A DNA stretch of 64,000 bases, taken from NCBI RefSeq assembly GCF_028771845.1, contig NZ_CP118270.1:4588001-4652000 (forward strand), given 5' to 3'. Shown here piece by piece: positions 10,280-18,888 of this stretch. This DNA is from Paenibacillus marchantiae. Its GTDB lineage: Bacteria; Bacillota; Bacilli; Paenibacillales; Paenibacillaceae. How positions within the stretch are numbered: position 1 is the stretch's first letter; the number at the start of each line of letters is the position of its first letter. The position numbers and the translations under genes were made by a program. The notes beneath the pieces were generated by a model. The model was not told the origin of the DNA, did not search any database, and saw only the letters and a list, made by a program, of their open reading frames with translations.

Positions 10280-10322
10280 AGACAAAAGGCACTGAACATC
10301 TCAAAGGATGTCCAGTGCCTTA
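10280..10322 (-). terminator. Terminator of the EamA transporter gene
   Basis: A long hairpin: AAGGCACTG pairs with CAGTGCCTT and an inner GACATC with GATGTT around a short loop. On the minus strand it is followed by TTTGTCTTTT. It separates the EamA gene from the amidase promoter. Confidence 0.85.
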
Positions 10323-10345
10323 ATTGATTTGCTTTTATATAAAAT

Positions 10346-11326
10346 TCAATCCGTACGGAGCTTTGGTGCACCGTCAGCCGGAGTCGCTGATCGTTCTTGC
10401 TGTTTGGAGATGGCGAATAGGGCAATCCAGATGAGGATGAAGCCCACCAGTTGCTCCCATGTAATTAATGTGCGGAATGCAATCCAGTTTACCAGTACAC
10501 CGGCCATCGGGAAGCTCAGTTCTGCGAGCGTTGCGACTGAGGCCTTGGTGGAGGAGAGCCCTTTGTAATATAACAGAAGACTCAGTAACCCTGGCAGTAA
10601 TGCCTGACCCAGAATATTAAGTGCTACAGCCGCCTGTTCACCTGTAGCGGAAGGGAATGTCCAGGCAGCACCTTCGTTCCACGTCATAAAGATCAGCAGT
10701 GGCAAGGCTACGACAAAGCGCAGAGAGGTGACCGTTTCATAACGGGTTTGCCCCAGCATCAGCCGCCCCATAACTGTTGAACCGCCCCACAATGCAGCTG
10801 CACCCAGTGATAACAGGCTACCTGCATGAACCCAATTGTCCCAGTTGCCAAGGGGAAGGGTAAATCCAAACGTGAGCAGGTATGTTCCTGCAAGTGCAAT
10901 GATAAACAGTCCACCGAAGCGGCGAGGCAATGTTTCTTTCAGCAGCAGCTTAGCCAGAACAATCGCAAATAGCGGCTGCATCTTTTGCAATAACAAAACG
11001 GTGTTGGGATCGTTATGCGTAAGTGCCAGGGTGAACAATACCGTGGCGAGAGCAGATCCTCCCCAGGAGATAAATATCACGGCAATCCAGTGGCGAGCAC
11101 GCAGGTTTTTCAGATCGGCCCGGAACTTCCATAACACGGGAATCGCCACAAGGCTGACAATAATATGTTCCACCAGTACAATCTGCGTGGAGGTCATCGT
11201 TTTGAGCAAAATAATACGGAACAGTGGATCTACACCCCAAAGGGCGGCGCCGAGCACGACGAGCCAGAATCCGGTATTACTTCGTTCCTTGCGGTAAACT
11301 GTTGATGCAGGTTGTGTCTTTTCCAT
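10346..11326 (-). CDS. EamA/DMT-superfamily transporter, probable riboflavin importer
   Basis: About 326 residues with ten hydrophobic segments arranged as two EamA repeats (about 20-155 and 165-305). The ATG at 11326 is preceded by AAGGAG; an upstream in-frame extension would run into the leader RNA and is unlikely. The gene sits directly behind an FMN riboswitch and its terminator hairpin, the control expected of riboflavin synthesis or uptake genes. RFN-controlled DMT proteins called ImpX have been proposed, on comparative grounds, as riboflavin transporters in other bacteria. This protein is therefore probably a vitamin B2 importer repressed when FMN is abundant. The family alone would not tell this. 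Confidence 0.85.
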   Translation of the reverse strand: MEKTQPASTVYRKERSNTGFWLVVLGAALWGVDPLFRIILLKTMTSTQIVLVEHIIVSLVAIPVLWKFRADLKNLRARHWIAVIFISWGGSALATVLFTLALTHNDPNTVLLLQKMQPLFAIVLAKLLLKETLPRRFGGLFIIALAGTYLLTFGFTLPLGNWDNWVHAGSLLSLGAAALWGGSTVMGRLMLGQTRYETVTSLRFVVALPLLIFMTWNEGAAWTFPSATGEQAAVALNILGQALLPGLLSLLLYYKGLSSTKASVATLAELSFPMAGVLVNWIAFRTLITWEQLVGFILIWIALFAISKQQERSATPADGAPKLRTD

Positions 11327-11373
11327 ATTCAGGACTCCTTCGTCAGAACACGGAATCTTCAGTTGGCAAAATC

Positions 11374-11415
11374 GACAAAAGCCCCCGTTTTGGTATACAC
11401 CAAATAAACGGGGGC
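11374..11415 (-). terminator. Riboswitch-controlled intrinsic terminator
   Basis: On the minus strand GCCCCCGTTT pairs with AAACGGGGGC, with GGT/ACC inside, followed by TTTTG. It lies between the FMN aptamer and the EamA start codon and is the expected expression platform. Confidence 0.9.
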
Positions 11416-11420
11416 TCAAT

Positions 11421-11469
11421 CATTGACATGTCGTACGAAAATAAGCCTTTCGGTAACGGCATGTCAATG
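11421..11469 (-). repeat. 10-bp inverted repeat in the riboswitch expression platform
   Basis: CATTGACATG (11421-11430) and CATGTCAATG (11460-11469) are perfect complements separated by 29 nt. They form an extra stem-loop between the aptamer and the terminator. No part of it overlaps the P1 stem. Confidence 0.7.
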
Positions 11470-11472
11470 TGT

Positions 11473-11621
11473 TGATCTTCTCTCATCCGGACTTTACCGT
11501 CGGCCTTGGAGTCACACCAAGTCAGTCGCTGAATCCCTACATCGGGTCAAACAGCGAGTCGCGGGCTGGTTCCGAAGAACATCACCGCCGGTTGGGAATT
11601 GCACCCTACCCCGAAGATCCT
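11473..11621 (-). ncRNA. FMN riboswitch (RFN element) aptamer
   Basis: Read on the minus strand, the element opens with AGGATCTTCGGGG and closes with the partner GAAGATC, forming P1. Between them are the conserved blocks GGGTGCAATTCCC, ACCGGCGGTGAT, AGCCCGCGA, a variable P4-like stem, TTGGTGTGACTCCAA, GCCGACGGT and AAGTCCGGATGAGAG. These are the invariant parts of the RFN element, which binds FMN and stops expression when it is abundant. It serves the EamA transporter downstream. Confidence 0.96.
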
Positions 11622-11626
11622 ATTCA

Positions 11627-11654
11627 ATTATATTGTGTATTGAACAAGCTGTAA
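11627..11654 (-). promoter_or_regulatory. Sigma-A-type promoter of the FMN riboswitch transcript
   Basis: On the minus strand TTACAG and TATAAT are 16 bp apart. A start about seven bases after the -10 would fall at the first bases of the riboswitch P1 stem, as expected for a riboswitch leader. Confidence 0.6.
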
Positions 11655-11705
11655 CATTAATAAGTCCATCTTATTCCTGTAAGCGCTAGCAGTTCAAGTG
11701 TTTTT

Positions 11706-12203
11706 TTAGAATATGATATTCCAGCTTCCTTGTTGTCTGCGTAATAATACAATCTGTCCTGCATGATACGCATCGTGGAGTACCCAGCGGGCAAGCTCAT
11801 GTGCCCATTTTTCATCTGTATCCATGTACGGGGCTTCAAGATCGGATTCTTCTAATGAAGCGAGCTGATCACGAAGTTGTCCGGCTAATTGCGTTGTATT
11901 TTGCATAAGTACACTCCAGCCAGCAGTATCAGAAGGGTCGCCCGGATCTCCGAAGGTGGATTCATTGTTTTCGGCAGGAGCACCAGAGGGTGTTGTGCCC
12001 TGAATACGACTCAACAAGCGATGATTATAGTAATACATATGGTTAACCAACTGCCAGATGCTTAATCCACCGGATGATGGAACCCAGGCTGCCTGTTCAG
12101 CAGTCAGTCCTTCGAGTGCCTTGGATAAAGGCACAATCCAGTTACATTGATCCCAGGTATCATCTTTCTGAATGAGCAATAGTTCTGTTGCTGTTGTAGT
12201 CAT
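11706..12203 (-). CDS. DinB-like (DinB/YfiT superfamily) protein
   Basis: 165 residues, a typical length for this four-helix-bundle family, with the metal-binding histidine triad visible as H55 (QLVNHMYYYNH), H143 and H147 (LHDAYHAGQ). Relatives are metal-dependent thiol S-transferases that may use bacillithiol, or have no known activity. GGGAGG lies eight bases before the ATG. The gene is divergent from the CGNR zinc-finger gene, and the two share an intergenic region with repeated GTTACA motifs, so they may be co-regulated, perhaps by the CGNR protein. Confidence 0.8.
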   Translation of the reverse strand: MTTTATELLLIQKDDTWDQCNWIVPLSKALEGLTAEQAAWVPSSGGLSIWQLVNHMYYYNHRLLSRIQGTTPSGAPAENNESTFGDPGDPSDTAGWSVLMQNTTQLAGQLRDQLASLEESDLEAPYMDTDEKWAHELARWVLHDAYHAGQIVLLRRQQGSWNIIF

Positions 12204-12258
12204 TGATTTTTCCTCCCTAAAATGAATTCATGGTAACTAGCTAAAGTGCTTAAATGTG

Positions 12259-12322
12259 GTTACAATTAATATAACCCAAACATGAATAATTGTAACTATC
12301 TTTTTAAATATAGGTAGTTACA
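12259..12322. promoter_or_regulatory. Candidate operator with repeated GTTACA motifs
   Basis: Between the divergent DinB and CGNR genes, GTTACAATT (12259-12267) and AATTGTAAC (12288-12296) form a perfect 9-bp inverted repeat, and a third copy TAGTTACA lies at 12315-12322, just ahead of the CGNR ribosome binding site. Binding by the CGNR protein is an inference. Confidence 0.4.
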
Positions 12323-12339
12323 TTTTAGCGGAGGTACGT

Positions 12340-12900
12340 ATGGATAGACTATGGACTGATTTTGTAAACAGTGATTACCATGACTGGCGTGGCGGGGATC
12401 GTTCAGAGGACAAGCTTGGTAAAACCGAATGGCAGCAAGGATTTATCAAACAATGGCAACTGATTGCACCTGTACCTGCTTCTCCGGAAGAGGAGGGAGC
12501 CTTGAGAAACTTTAGAAATGAATTGCAGGCTCTTGCAAGTCGTTTATCTGACGGAAATGCATTATCGAACCAAGACCTGGAATGGCTAAACGCCATGATG
12601 AAGGAAGGTCAAGTCATAAGAAAACTGAACGTTGGAGATGAGGGACTTAAGCTTTCACTTATTCCTGTAGGAACTCAATGGAAGCAGGTCATGGCTGAGG
12701 TAGCAGCCGATTTTGCCATCACCGTAGTTGAAGGGGATGGGGGAAGGATTCGTATCTGTGACAATACGGATTGTCGTTGGATGTTCTATGACGATACGCG
12801 CAGTAGAACCCAGAAGTATTGTGATGACAAGATGTGTGGTAATCTGATGAAGGTTAGAAGATTTCGGGCAAAACAGAAGAAGGATCAGCAGCAAGAGTAG
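12340..12900 (+). CDS. CGNR zinc-finger domain protein (probable transcriptional regulator)
   Basis: 186 residues. The C-terminal part carries the CGNR zinc finger, with C140-x4-C145 and C161-x4-C166 (the MCGN of the motif is at 165-168), followed by a basic tail (KVRRFRAKQKK). The N-terminal 130 residues look like the ABATE-type ligand-binding stress domain usual in this family. The arrangement suggests a DNA-binding regulator. GGAGG lies 6-7 bases upstream of the ATG. It faces the DinB-like gene across a short region with inverted repeats. The ligand is unknown. Confidence 0.8.
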   Translation: MDRLWTDFVNSDYHDWRGGDRSEDKLGKTEWQQGFIKQWQLIAPVPASPEEEGALRNFRNELQALASRLSDGNALSNQDLEWLNAMMKEGQVIRKLNVGDEGLKLSLIPVGTQWKQVMAEVAADFAITVVEGDGGRIRICDNTDCRWMFYDDTRSRTQKYCDDKMCGNLMKVRRFRAKQKKDQQQE

Positions 12901-12989
12901 AGTGTATGAGAGTACGGCGTATGCACAGAGTGATTTGCGGTACTTTTCGACAACCGGGAAATGTTCAATAGGTTTTTTTGTAATCAAAA

Positions 12990-13018
12990 TTGAATGTTTC
13001 CATCCTCTTCTATATAAT
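12990..13018 (+). promoter_or_regulatory. Sigma-A-type promoter for the amidohydrolase gene
   Basis: TTGAAT and TATAAT are separated by exactly 17 bp. Transcription would begin near 13025, about 100 bases before the GTG start. Confidence 0.6.
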
Positions 13019-13122
13019 GGTTATATACTTAAAATATTTCAGCTAGTCATTTCATCATCAGAGATTAACATCCGGGATTCAAGCGTATATCCAACAAAAA
13101 ACAATGATTGGAGATGTGTCTT

Positions 13123-14490
13123 GTGGGGACAAGTTATCTACTGAAAAATGGTTGTGTATTGTCTATGGATTCGTCGGTAGGTCAGTATAAACGGGCGGAC
13201 GTTCTTATTGAGGATTCTCTTATAACTGCTATCCGGCCCGACCTGAGTTGTATTGAAGCGGAAGTAATAGATGCATCGGAGATGATCATACTCCCTGGAC
13301 TTGTAGATACGCACCGGCATGTATGGGAATCACTTCTAAAAACAGCGGGAACCAACTGGTCACTTCCGGTCTATCTGCAGAATCTCTACTATGGAGCGAT
13401 GGGAAGTAAACTCCGGCCACAAGACAGCTATATCGCCAATTTTCTCGGTTCTTTGGAAGCGCTTAATGCAGGAGTGACCACGGTGCTTGACTGGAGTATG
13501 CCGTATTCCCCGGAGCATACGGATGAACTGATTCGCGGACTTCAGGATGCGGGTATTCGGTCGGTTTTCGCTTATGGTCTACCGGGTGAGACGCCCTACT
13601 GGAACAGAGAGAGCAAGCTGACGTATTCGAATGATGTGAGAAGAGTCAAGGAACAGTATTTTTCTTCACGGGATCAGCTTCTCACGTTCGGCCTTGCAAT
13701 TCGTGGTCCGGAGTTCAGCCATTGGGATACCACAGTGAAGGAAATTCAGCTTGCCCAAGAGCTTGATGCGATATGTTCAATGCATGTTGGCTTTGGAAGC
13801 TGGGGATCCGTAGATCGTTCGATAAGTAAAATGTATGAGGCTGGTTTACTGAGCCCAGGTCTGAACGTCGTACACGGAAATACGATGGATACGGATGAGT
13901 ATAAAATGTTGGCCGATAGCGGCGCCTCGCTGTCCGTCACACCAGAAGTAGAGATGATGATGGGGCATGGGTATCCGGCAACGGGGTACTTCCTTGAAAA
14001 CGGAGGAACTCCAACGCTCGGAGTCGATGTTGTAACATCGACGGGTGGGGATATGTTCTCCCAGATGAAATTTGCACTTCAAGCTGAACGTTCCCGTGAA
14101 AATGAACAACTTTTGCTGCAGGGTGAAATGCCTGGCGAGCTTAATCTGCAATCCAGTCAAGTTCTAAGATTTGCAACTTCTGCTGGGGCGAAGGCTCTGG
14201 GACTTGAGCGGAAGATCGGTACACTTACGCCAGGTAAAGAAGCAGATCTGATTATGATCCGAACCACCGATCTTAACTTGTTCCCGGTGCATGATCCGGT
14301 TGGAGCCGTCGTTCAATTTGCCAATCCATCCAATGTGGATACCGTGTTTGTAGCAGGTCGGCTGGTGAAGCGCGAAGGCAAGCTGCTGCATGTCGATCTG
14401 AACGAGGTTCGGCGGAAGGCTTTAGACAGCAAGGAATATCTGCTATCTCAATATCAGATGTCGGATGCAGAGCGAATTGTATTTTCATAA
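13123..14490 (+). CDS. Metal-dependent amidohydrolase (TRZ/ATZ-like)
   Basis: About 455 residues. The amidohydrolase-superfamily motifs are in order: the HxH pair in LVDTHRHVWES near residue 60, a metal His in CSMHVGFG, another His in VVHGNTM, and an Asp in LGVDVVTS. The GTG at 13123 is chosen because GGAG lies nine bases ahead; a TTG five codons earlier would overlap that site. The C-terminal LTPGKEADLIMI and the small beta domain are typical of this group, whose members deaminate or dechlorinate purine-, pyrimidine- or triazine-like rings. The precise substrate cannot be stated. It appears to be a single-gene unit. Confidence 0.85.
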   Translation: MGTSYLLKNGCVLSMDSSVGQYKRADVLIEDSLITAIRPDLSCIEAEVIDASEMIILPGLVDTHRHVWESLLKTAGTNWSLPVYLQNLYYGAMGSKLRPQDSYIANFLGSLEALNAGVTTVLDWSMPYSPEHTDELIRGLQDAGIRSVFAYGLPGETPYWNRESKLTYSNDVRRVKEQYFSSRDQLLTFGLAIRGPEFSHWDTTVKEIQLAQELDAICSMHVGFGSWGSVDRSISKMYEAGLLSPGLNVVHGNTMDTDEYKMLADSGASLSVTPEVEMMMGHGYPATGYFLENGGTPTLGVDVVTSTGGDMFSQMKFALQAERSRENEQLLLQGEMPGELNLQSSQVLRFATSAGAKALGLERKIGTLTPGKEADLIMIRTTDLNLFPVHDPVGAVVQFANPSNVDTVFVAGRLVKREGKLLHVDLNEVRRKALDSKEYLLSQYQMSDAERIVFS

Positions 14491-14590
14491 GTTAGATGAT
14501 CCGTGTGAGTGAAAGAGTGATTCTCTTCCGGAATGAATAGAGTGGATGTTCTTATCTCGTTTATAGATCTAATAGCGTTACAAGTGATGG

Positions 14591-14616
14591 GCCGCATACG
14601 GATATGCGGCTCTTTG
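14591..14616 (+). terminator. Terminator after the amidohydrolase gene
   Basis: GCCGCATA and TATGCGGC pair around a four-base loop and are followed by TCTTT. The T run is short, so read-through is possible. Confidence 0.55.
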
Positions 14617-14749
14617 GCGTAGTGTTTATCGTGCAACAGGACAGGGGGAGCAAGGAATAAACCGCAAAAAGAGGCGAAAAGGCACTGCATTTGCATAGTT
14701 GCATGTAACAACGAGTTTATGATGTTTTGGTAAAGAAAAAAGCTATTAA

Positions 14750-14783
14750 AAAACTGCGCATAATATAAATTATACGCAGTTTT
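14750..14783. terminator. AT-rich hairpin, possible bidirectional terminator
   Basis: AAAACTGCG pairs with CGCAGTTTT around a loop that is itself partly self-complementary (ATAAT/ATTAT). A TTTT run follows in both directions. Confidence 0.5.
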
Positions 14784-15031
14784 GTTTTAAAACGATTTTC
14801 ATATTCACCCCTGCCCAACAGATCATGATAAGTTTCGTCTGGAATGGACAGAATATACCATCATCCCAAAATAAATTTAGCAAAGCAACGCGACAAAGTG
14901 TAGAAATCGATAGATTTTTGTAGTTGGTCGGTAAGATAGAACAAAGGGATTTTTCATAGAACAGATGAACCAAACAAATATTTGAAGTATAGAGACACAA
15001 ACATCATTTTCAATACGAGAGGAAACTGTGT

Positions 15032-16471
15032 ATGAACCAAAACCAGAATCGATCTTCCCTGTTTAGAAAAAAGCCGATTGCCACCGGAGATAACGAAAGC
15101 AATATGTTGAAAAGGGTGCTTGGCCCATTGGATCTGATGACTCTTGGGGTAGGTGCGATTATCGGTACGGGTATCTTTGTATTAACTGGTGTTGCTGCCG
15201 CAAAATATGCAGGTCCCGGTTTGGTACTTTCTTTTCTACTGGCAGGTATTATCTGCGCCTTCGCTGCATTGTGTTACTCGGAGTTTGCATCCAGTGTGCC
15301 TGCTTCAGGAAGTGCGTATACATATAGCTATACCGCTTTTGGCGAAGTCATTGCCTGGATTCTCGGATGGGATCTTATTCTGGAGTATGGATTTGCGAGT
15401 GCGGCTGTTGCCAGCGGTTGGTCTGGATATTTTCAAACGTTATTGTCCGGATTTGGGTTGCAATTACCCCATGCGCTCACAAGTGCATTTAGTCCTGAAA
15501 AGGGAACCTATTTTGATATCACCGCAGCGGTGATTACGTTAATCATTACATTCCTGCTCACCCGAGGGGTGAAAGAGGCTGCTCGTGCCAACGGAATCAT
15601 GGTAGCGATTAAAATTATCGTGGTGCTGATCTTTATCGGAGTGGGTGTGTTCTATGTGCAGCCGGATAACTGGCAACCATTCCTTCCGTTTGGCATCTCA
15701 GGGGTAACCGCAGGGGCGGCAACGGTATTTTTTGCTTACATTGGTTTCGATGCGGTATCTACGGCTGCGGAAGAAGTGAAACGTCCTCAACGGGACTTGC
15801 CAATCGGTATTATTGCATCTCTTGCGATCTGTACCGTGCTTTACATCGTTGTATCGTTGATCCTGACAGGGATTGTACCTTATCACATGCTGAATGTGAG
15901 TGATCCGGTTGCCTTTGCCTTTGAATTTGTACAGTTGAAAGGATTGTCCTGGATTGTTTCGCTTGGAGCGATTACGGGAATTACCACTGTATTACTTGTA
16001 ATGATGTATGGTCAGACACGTTTGCTTTATTCCATGTCAAGAGACGGACTATTGTCTCCGGTGTTCTCCAAAGTCAGTGGCAAAAGCCAAACACCTGCTA
16101 CAGGTACTTGGGTTGCTGGGATCATCGTCGCTTTATTCTCGGGTTTCATCTCACTTGGCCATCTGGCGGAGTTGACCAACATCGGAACACTGTTTGCTTT
16201 CGCGGTGGTAAGTTTGGGGATTATCGTATTGCGTAAAAACAACCCGGAACTCAAAAGGGGATTCCGCGTGCCTTTCGTCCCATTGATTCCTATTCTGAGT
16301 GCTGTTGGTTGTATGTATCTCATGACACGTCTTGCAGCTCTCACCTGGATTACGTTCTTCGGTTGGTTAATTATTGGTTTAATCATCTACTTTGCCTACG
16401 GTCGTCATCACAGTCATTTGAATCCGGCACGGCGTATATCGGACACGTTCAAAACAACAAAGGGGAAATAG
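15032..16471 (+). CDS. Amino acid permease, CAT/YfnA type (APC superfamily)
   Basis: 479 residues with about twelve to fourteen membrane segments. The first has the APC signature GVGAIIGTGIFVLTG (residues 36-50), and the segment FFAYIGFDAVSTAAEE (about 231-246) is typical of the cationic amino acid transporter group, including B. subtilis YfnA. The hydrophilic N-terminal 25 residues and the LKRVLGPLDL start also fit. It should take up an amino acid using the proton gradient. GAGAGG lies nine bases ahead of the ATG. A terminator follows. The gene seems to be transcribed alone. Confidence 0.88.
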   Translation: MNQNQNRSSLFRKKPIATGDNESNMLKRVLGPLDLMTLGVGAIIGTGIFVLTGVAAAKYAGPGLVLSFLLAGIICAFAALCYSEFASSVPASGSAYTYSYTAFGEVIAWILGWDLILEYGFASAAVASGWSGYFQTLLSGFGLQLPHALTSAFSPEKGTYFDITAAVITLIITFLLTRGVKEAARANGIMVAIKIIVVLIFIGVGVFYVQPDNWQPFLPFGISGVTAGAATVFFAYIGFDAVSTAAEEVKRPQRDLPIGIIASLAICTVLYIVVSLILTGIVPYHMLNVSDPVAFAFEFVQLKGLSWIVSLGAITGITTVLLVMMYGQTRLLYSMSRDGLLSPVFSKVSGKSQTPATGTWVAGIIVALFSGFISLGHLAELTNIGTLFAFAVVSLGIIVLRKNNPELKRGFRVPFVPLIPILSAVGCMYLMTRLAALTWITFFGWLIIGLIIYFAYGRHHSHLNPARRISDTFKTTKGK

Positions 16472-16782
16472 CTGTCATAGCTGATTCCTACATTGTAGAG
16501 ATATCTTGAAAGTTAGTAAATTAATTTATCACACTAAAACTATACGTTAATAGAGTCAACTGCATTGTCTCATACTGCATCGCCAAAGCGGCGCGGTATG
16601 GGGCTTTTTTTTGTGAGAGCAGTTCGTGTAATATAAAAAAATGGTAATTTATGAGGCTATAAATGGGTATCTAATAAGTAATACATCTATCCTTGTGAGC
16701 GGAACCGGGGTTGCGGTCAGGGCAAATATGACATATATTTGGGGGTGTGACATGCCATCAGACATAAGAGAGGGGATGTATC
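16472..16782. other. Intergenic region after the permease
   Basis: Contains one hairpin terminator (16571-16613). The remaining 170 bp ahead of the next gene show no clear promoter, riboswitch or operator to my eye. Confidence 0.5.
16571..16613 (+). terminator. Terminator after the permease gene
   Basis: CATAC pairs with GTATG and CGCC with GGCG in the same stem, followed by GGGCTTTTTTTT. Confidence 0.75.
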
Positions 16783-17856
16783 ATGAACACACCATTACAT
16801 ACCAATCAACATCACCAAAATTCGAATTTCGGTTTTGCATTGGCTGACTCAGCCGTACTTGCCGAGACGAAGCTAATCATTTCACATTCAGAGGACACAA
16901 ACGAATATCAATTGGATATTGATCCGCAGCGCCGTTTGAAGGATGGACGCAAAGTATCGGTTGTTGCGCAGTATATGGATGCACCGCCGGATCGGCAAGA
17001 TGCCATTATCATATATGGGGAGGAGCTGGGATTTGTACAATATGCAGTTACCCTGCGACCAGACAGTACATGCTCACTCACTCCCATTGAAGGAATAGAT
17101 CATCCGATCGTATTGGATTTGGGTGACTTTGCAGAAGGGGAGTACGAGCTGCGAATTTCACTGCATGTCAAAACACCCCGTATCGCAGAGGGACCACTGG
17201 AGCCCGAGCAGCATGCCATGGTGAAATATGCTCAGGTGGTAACTGTAGCGATATGTCTGTTTCCAGCCGAAGCTTCGCAGATGAATACAGCGCTTGAAAC
17301 GGTGTGGACACGGGATAATCATGTATTTGACTCCTACGGCAGTGGTGGCTTTATTCTCGCAGATCTGCCTCGTATGGCGAAACGTGTAGAAGATCTGATC
17401 GGTTCTGGAAGCCATAATCTGATAGAACAATTCAGTGAGGGTGACCTTTCGGACACCTTGCTTGAGGAAGGTCTCATGGCGATTGCCTGGGGAGTAACAC
17501 CATGGTGTTATTCGATATATTCAGCTCCGGATGAACATTCGAGAACTATACTTTCGGTAGACAAGCTGGGTGATGAACCTCAGACTACGGGAATATACCG
17601 TGTGCATCCTGAAATTAAACAATTAAGTATCGTGCCGGTAAACGAATTGGCATACTGGCCATCCTGTGCAGAGAAAGCATGGCCTGTAATTGATGTTGCG
17701 GGTGAAGGCGAGACGCTGCGTATGGACTTGTATGTTCAGATCTGTGAATCAGTGAATGGACTGCACGAAAATCCACTACCTTCATTTGTACTCACCCGCA
17801 GTGAGGGACAACCCGAAGCGATCATTCCACTAATCGATGTCGTAATTGTAGATTAA
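16783..17856 (+). CDS. Unknown protein, 357 residues
   Basis: I do not recognise a family. The protein is soluble, acidic and has no signal peptide or membrane segment. Many alternating hydrophobic stretches suggest mostly beta structure, with a possible helical part around residues 185-230. The first 15 residues are polar and rich in His, Asn and Gln. GAGGGG lies about nine bases ahead of the ATG, so translation is well supported. It ends 27 bp before a tyrosine recombinase gene in the same direction, so the two may be one transcript. Confidence 0.7.
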   Translation: MNTPLHTNQHHQNSNFGFALADSAVLAETKLIISHSEDTNEYQLDIDPQRRLKDGRKVSVVAQYMDAPPDRQDAIIIYGEELGFVQYAVTLRPDSTCSLTPIEGIDHPIVLDLGDFAEGEYELRISLHVKTPRIAEGPLEPEQHAMVKYAQVVTVAICLFPAEASQMNTALETVWTRDNHVFDSYGSGGFILADLPRMAKRVEDLIGSGSHNLIEQFSEGDLSDTLLEEGLMAIAWGVTPWCYSIYSAPDEHSRTILSVDKLGDEPQTTGIYRVHPEIKQLSIVPVNELAYWPSCAEKAWPVIDVAGEGETLRMDLYVQICESVNGLHENPLPSFVLTRSEGQPEAIIPLIDVVIVD

Positions 17857-17883
17857 TAAATAGAAGTGTGGTGACGAACACAG

Positions 17884-18816
17884 ATGATGACCGAAGAGAT
17901 TCAGGAGCAATACGCCGATGAGCTTGAAGCTTTTCATATATGGATGAAAGATGCGGGCTACACGGGACATACGGTAAAATCATACACAGGTGACGTTGCT
18001 GAATTTCTCGTCTCTATTCATGGAAAGTCACTGGAGCAGGTCAAAAAACTTCATGTGTTATCCTTCTTGTCCCGGGCGCGGGAAAGAGGGGTCAGTGACT
18101 CGACGCGTAATCGGAAACACGCTGCGGTGAACTGTTTTTATAAGTCATTGATTGAGCTTGAATTGGTGACCAATAACCCTGCTTTTGGAATCAAGAAATC
18201 CAAAACCGAGCAAAATCGTGCCCCCGTCTTCCTTGATGAAAGCGGTTTGGAACGATTTTTGCAATCGGTCGAGGGTAAGTATCGTACACGAAACCTGGCT
18301 ATTTTTCTGCTCATGGGATACATGGGATTGCGGGTTGGAGAGGTTCATGCCTTGAACTGCAAAGACTATAATGCGGAACGGCGCACGCTGGACGTATTCG
18401 GTAAGGGCCGGAAATGGCGTACACTGCCTGTGCCTGAGACCGTTGCCGAACTGTTATCCCAGGCTCTTCAGGAGCGGCTGGATCCATGGCGGGCGAAAGA
18501 AGAGGCATTATTCGTGTCTCAAAAGGGGAAACGATTGTCGATACGCAGTATTCAGCTTATATCAACCGAAACTTTTGAACGCTTTCAGCAGGAATCAGCC
18601 TCCAATCAGCGTGTGAACTATTCCAGTCATAAACTGCGTCACTCATTTGCGACCATGATGCTTAGACGCGGAGCAGATCTGCGAACGGTTCAGGAGCTGT
18701 TGGGTCACTCCTCCATTCAAACCACCACAGTGTACACTCACGTAACCAGCCGCGAGAAGGAAGAAGCGATGGCCTTGCTGGATGTCAAACTTCCTGCGTT
18801 TGCGGCTGATATGTAA
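17884..18816 (+). CDS. Tyrosine recombinase (XerC/XerD-like integrase)
   Basis: 310 residues with an N-terminal SAM-like core-binding domain (about 10-95) and a C-terminal catalytic domain. The active-site set is complete: R150 (GLRVGE), K174 (GKGRKWR), H249 and R252 (SHKLRHSF), H275 (LLGHSSIQT) and nucleophile Y284 (TTVYTH). The length is that of Xer proteins rather than of phage integrases. There is no attachment site, transposase or phage gene nearby, so it is more likely a chromosomal Xer-type enzyme or a stand-alone recombinase than part of a mobile element. A terminator follows 43 bp after the stop. Confidence 0.88.
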   Translation: MMTEEIQEQYADELEAFHIWMKDAGYTGHTVKSYTGDVAEFLVSIHGKSLEQVKKLHVLSFLSRARERGVSDSTRNRKHAAVNCFYKSLIELELVTNNPAFGIKKSKTEQNRAPVFLDESGLERFLQSVEGKYRTRNLAIFLLMGYMGLRVGEVHALNCKDYNAERRTLDVFGKGRKWRTLPVPETVAELLSQALQERLDPWRAKEEALFVSQKGKRLSIRSIQLISTETFERFQQESASNQRVNYSSHKLRHSFATMMLRRGADLRTVQELLGHSSIQTTTVYTHVTSREKEEAMALLDVKLPAFAADM

Positions 18817-18858
18817 AAGATAAGCTTTGTTTATATAATAGAAGAAAGTAATGATAGA

Positions 18859-18888
18859 AAAGCCTGTCCAAAACGACAGGTTTTTTTT
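18859..18888 (+). terminator. Terminator after the tyrosine recombinase gene
   Basis: CCTGTC pairs with GACAGG around a six-base A-rich loop, followed by eight T. Confidence 0.9.

Larger units (their letters stand above)
14491..15031. other. 540-bp intergenic region with two hairpins
   Basis: No convincing gene. It holds the probable terminator of the amidohydrolase gene (14591-14616), a second AT-rich hairpin (14750-14783), and about 240 bp ahead of the permease in which I see no known riboswitch. A 76-codon minus-strand frame has no ribosome binding site and an unnatural composition. Confidence 0.6.

Noticed and set aside
12902-13144. 80-codon plus-strand frame ahead of the amidohydrolase gene
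   Set aside because: No ribosome binding site, it overlaps a good promoter for the next gene, and the composition is not protein-like.
14770-15000. 76-codon minus-strand frame in the 540-bp gap
   Set aside because: No ribosome binding site, rich in Cys and Leu without order, and it begins within the hairpin region.
17884-18816. Prophage or integrative element suggested by the tyrosine recombinase
   Set aside because: No phage, conjugation or transposase genes, no flanking direct repeats, and both sides hold ordinary chromosomal genes.
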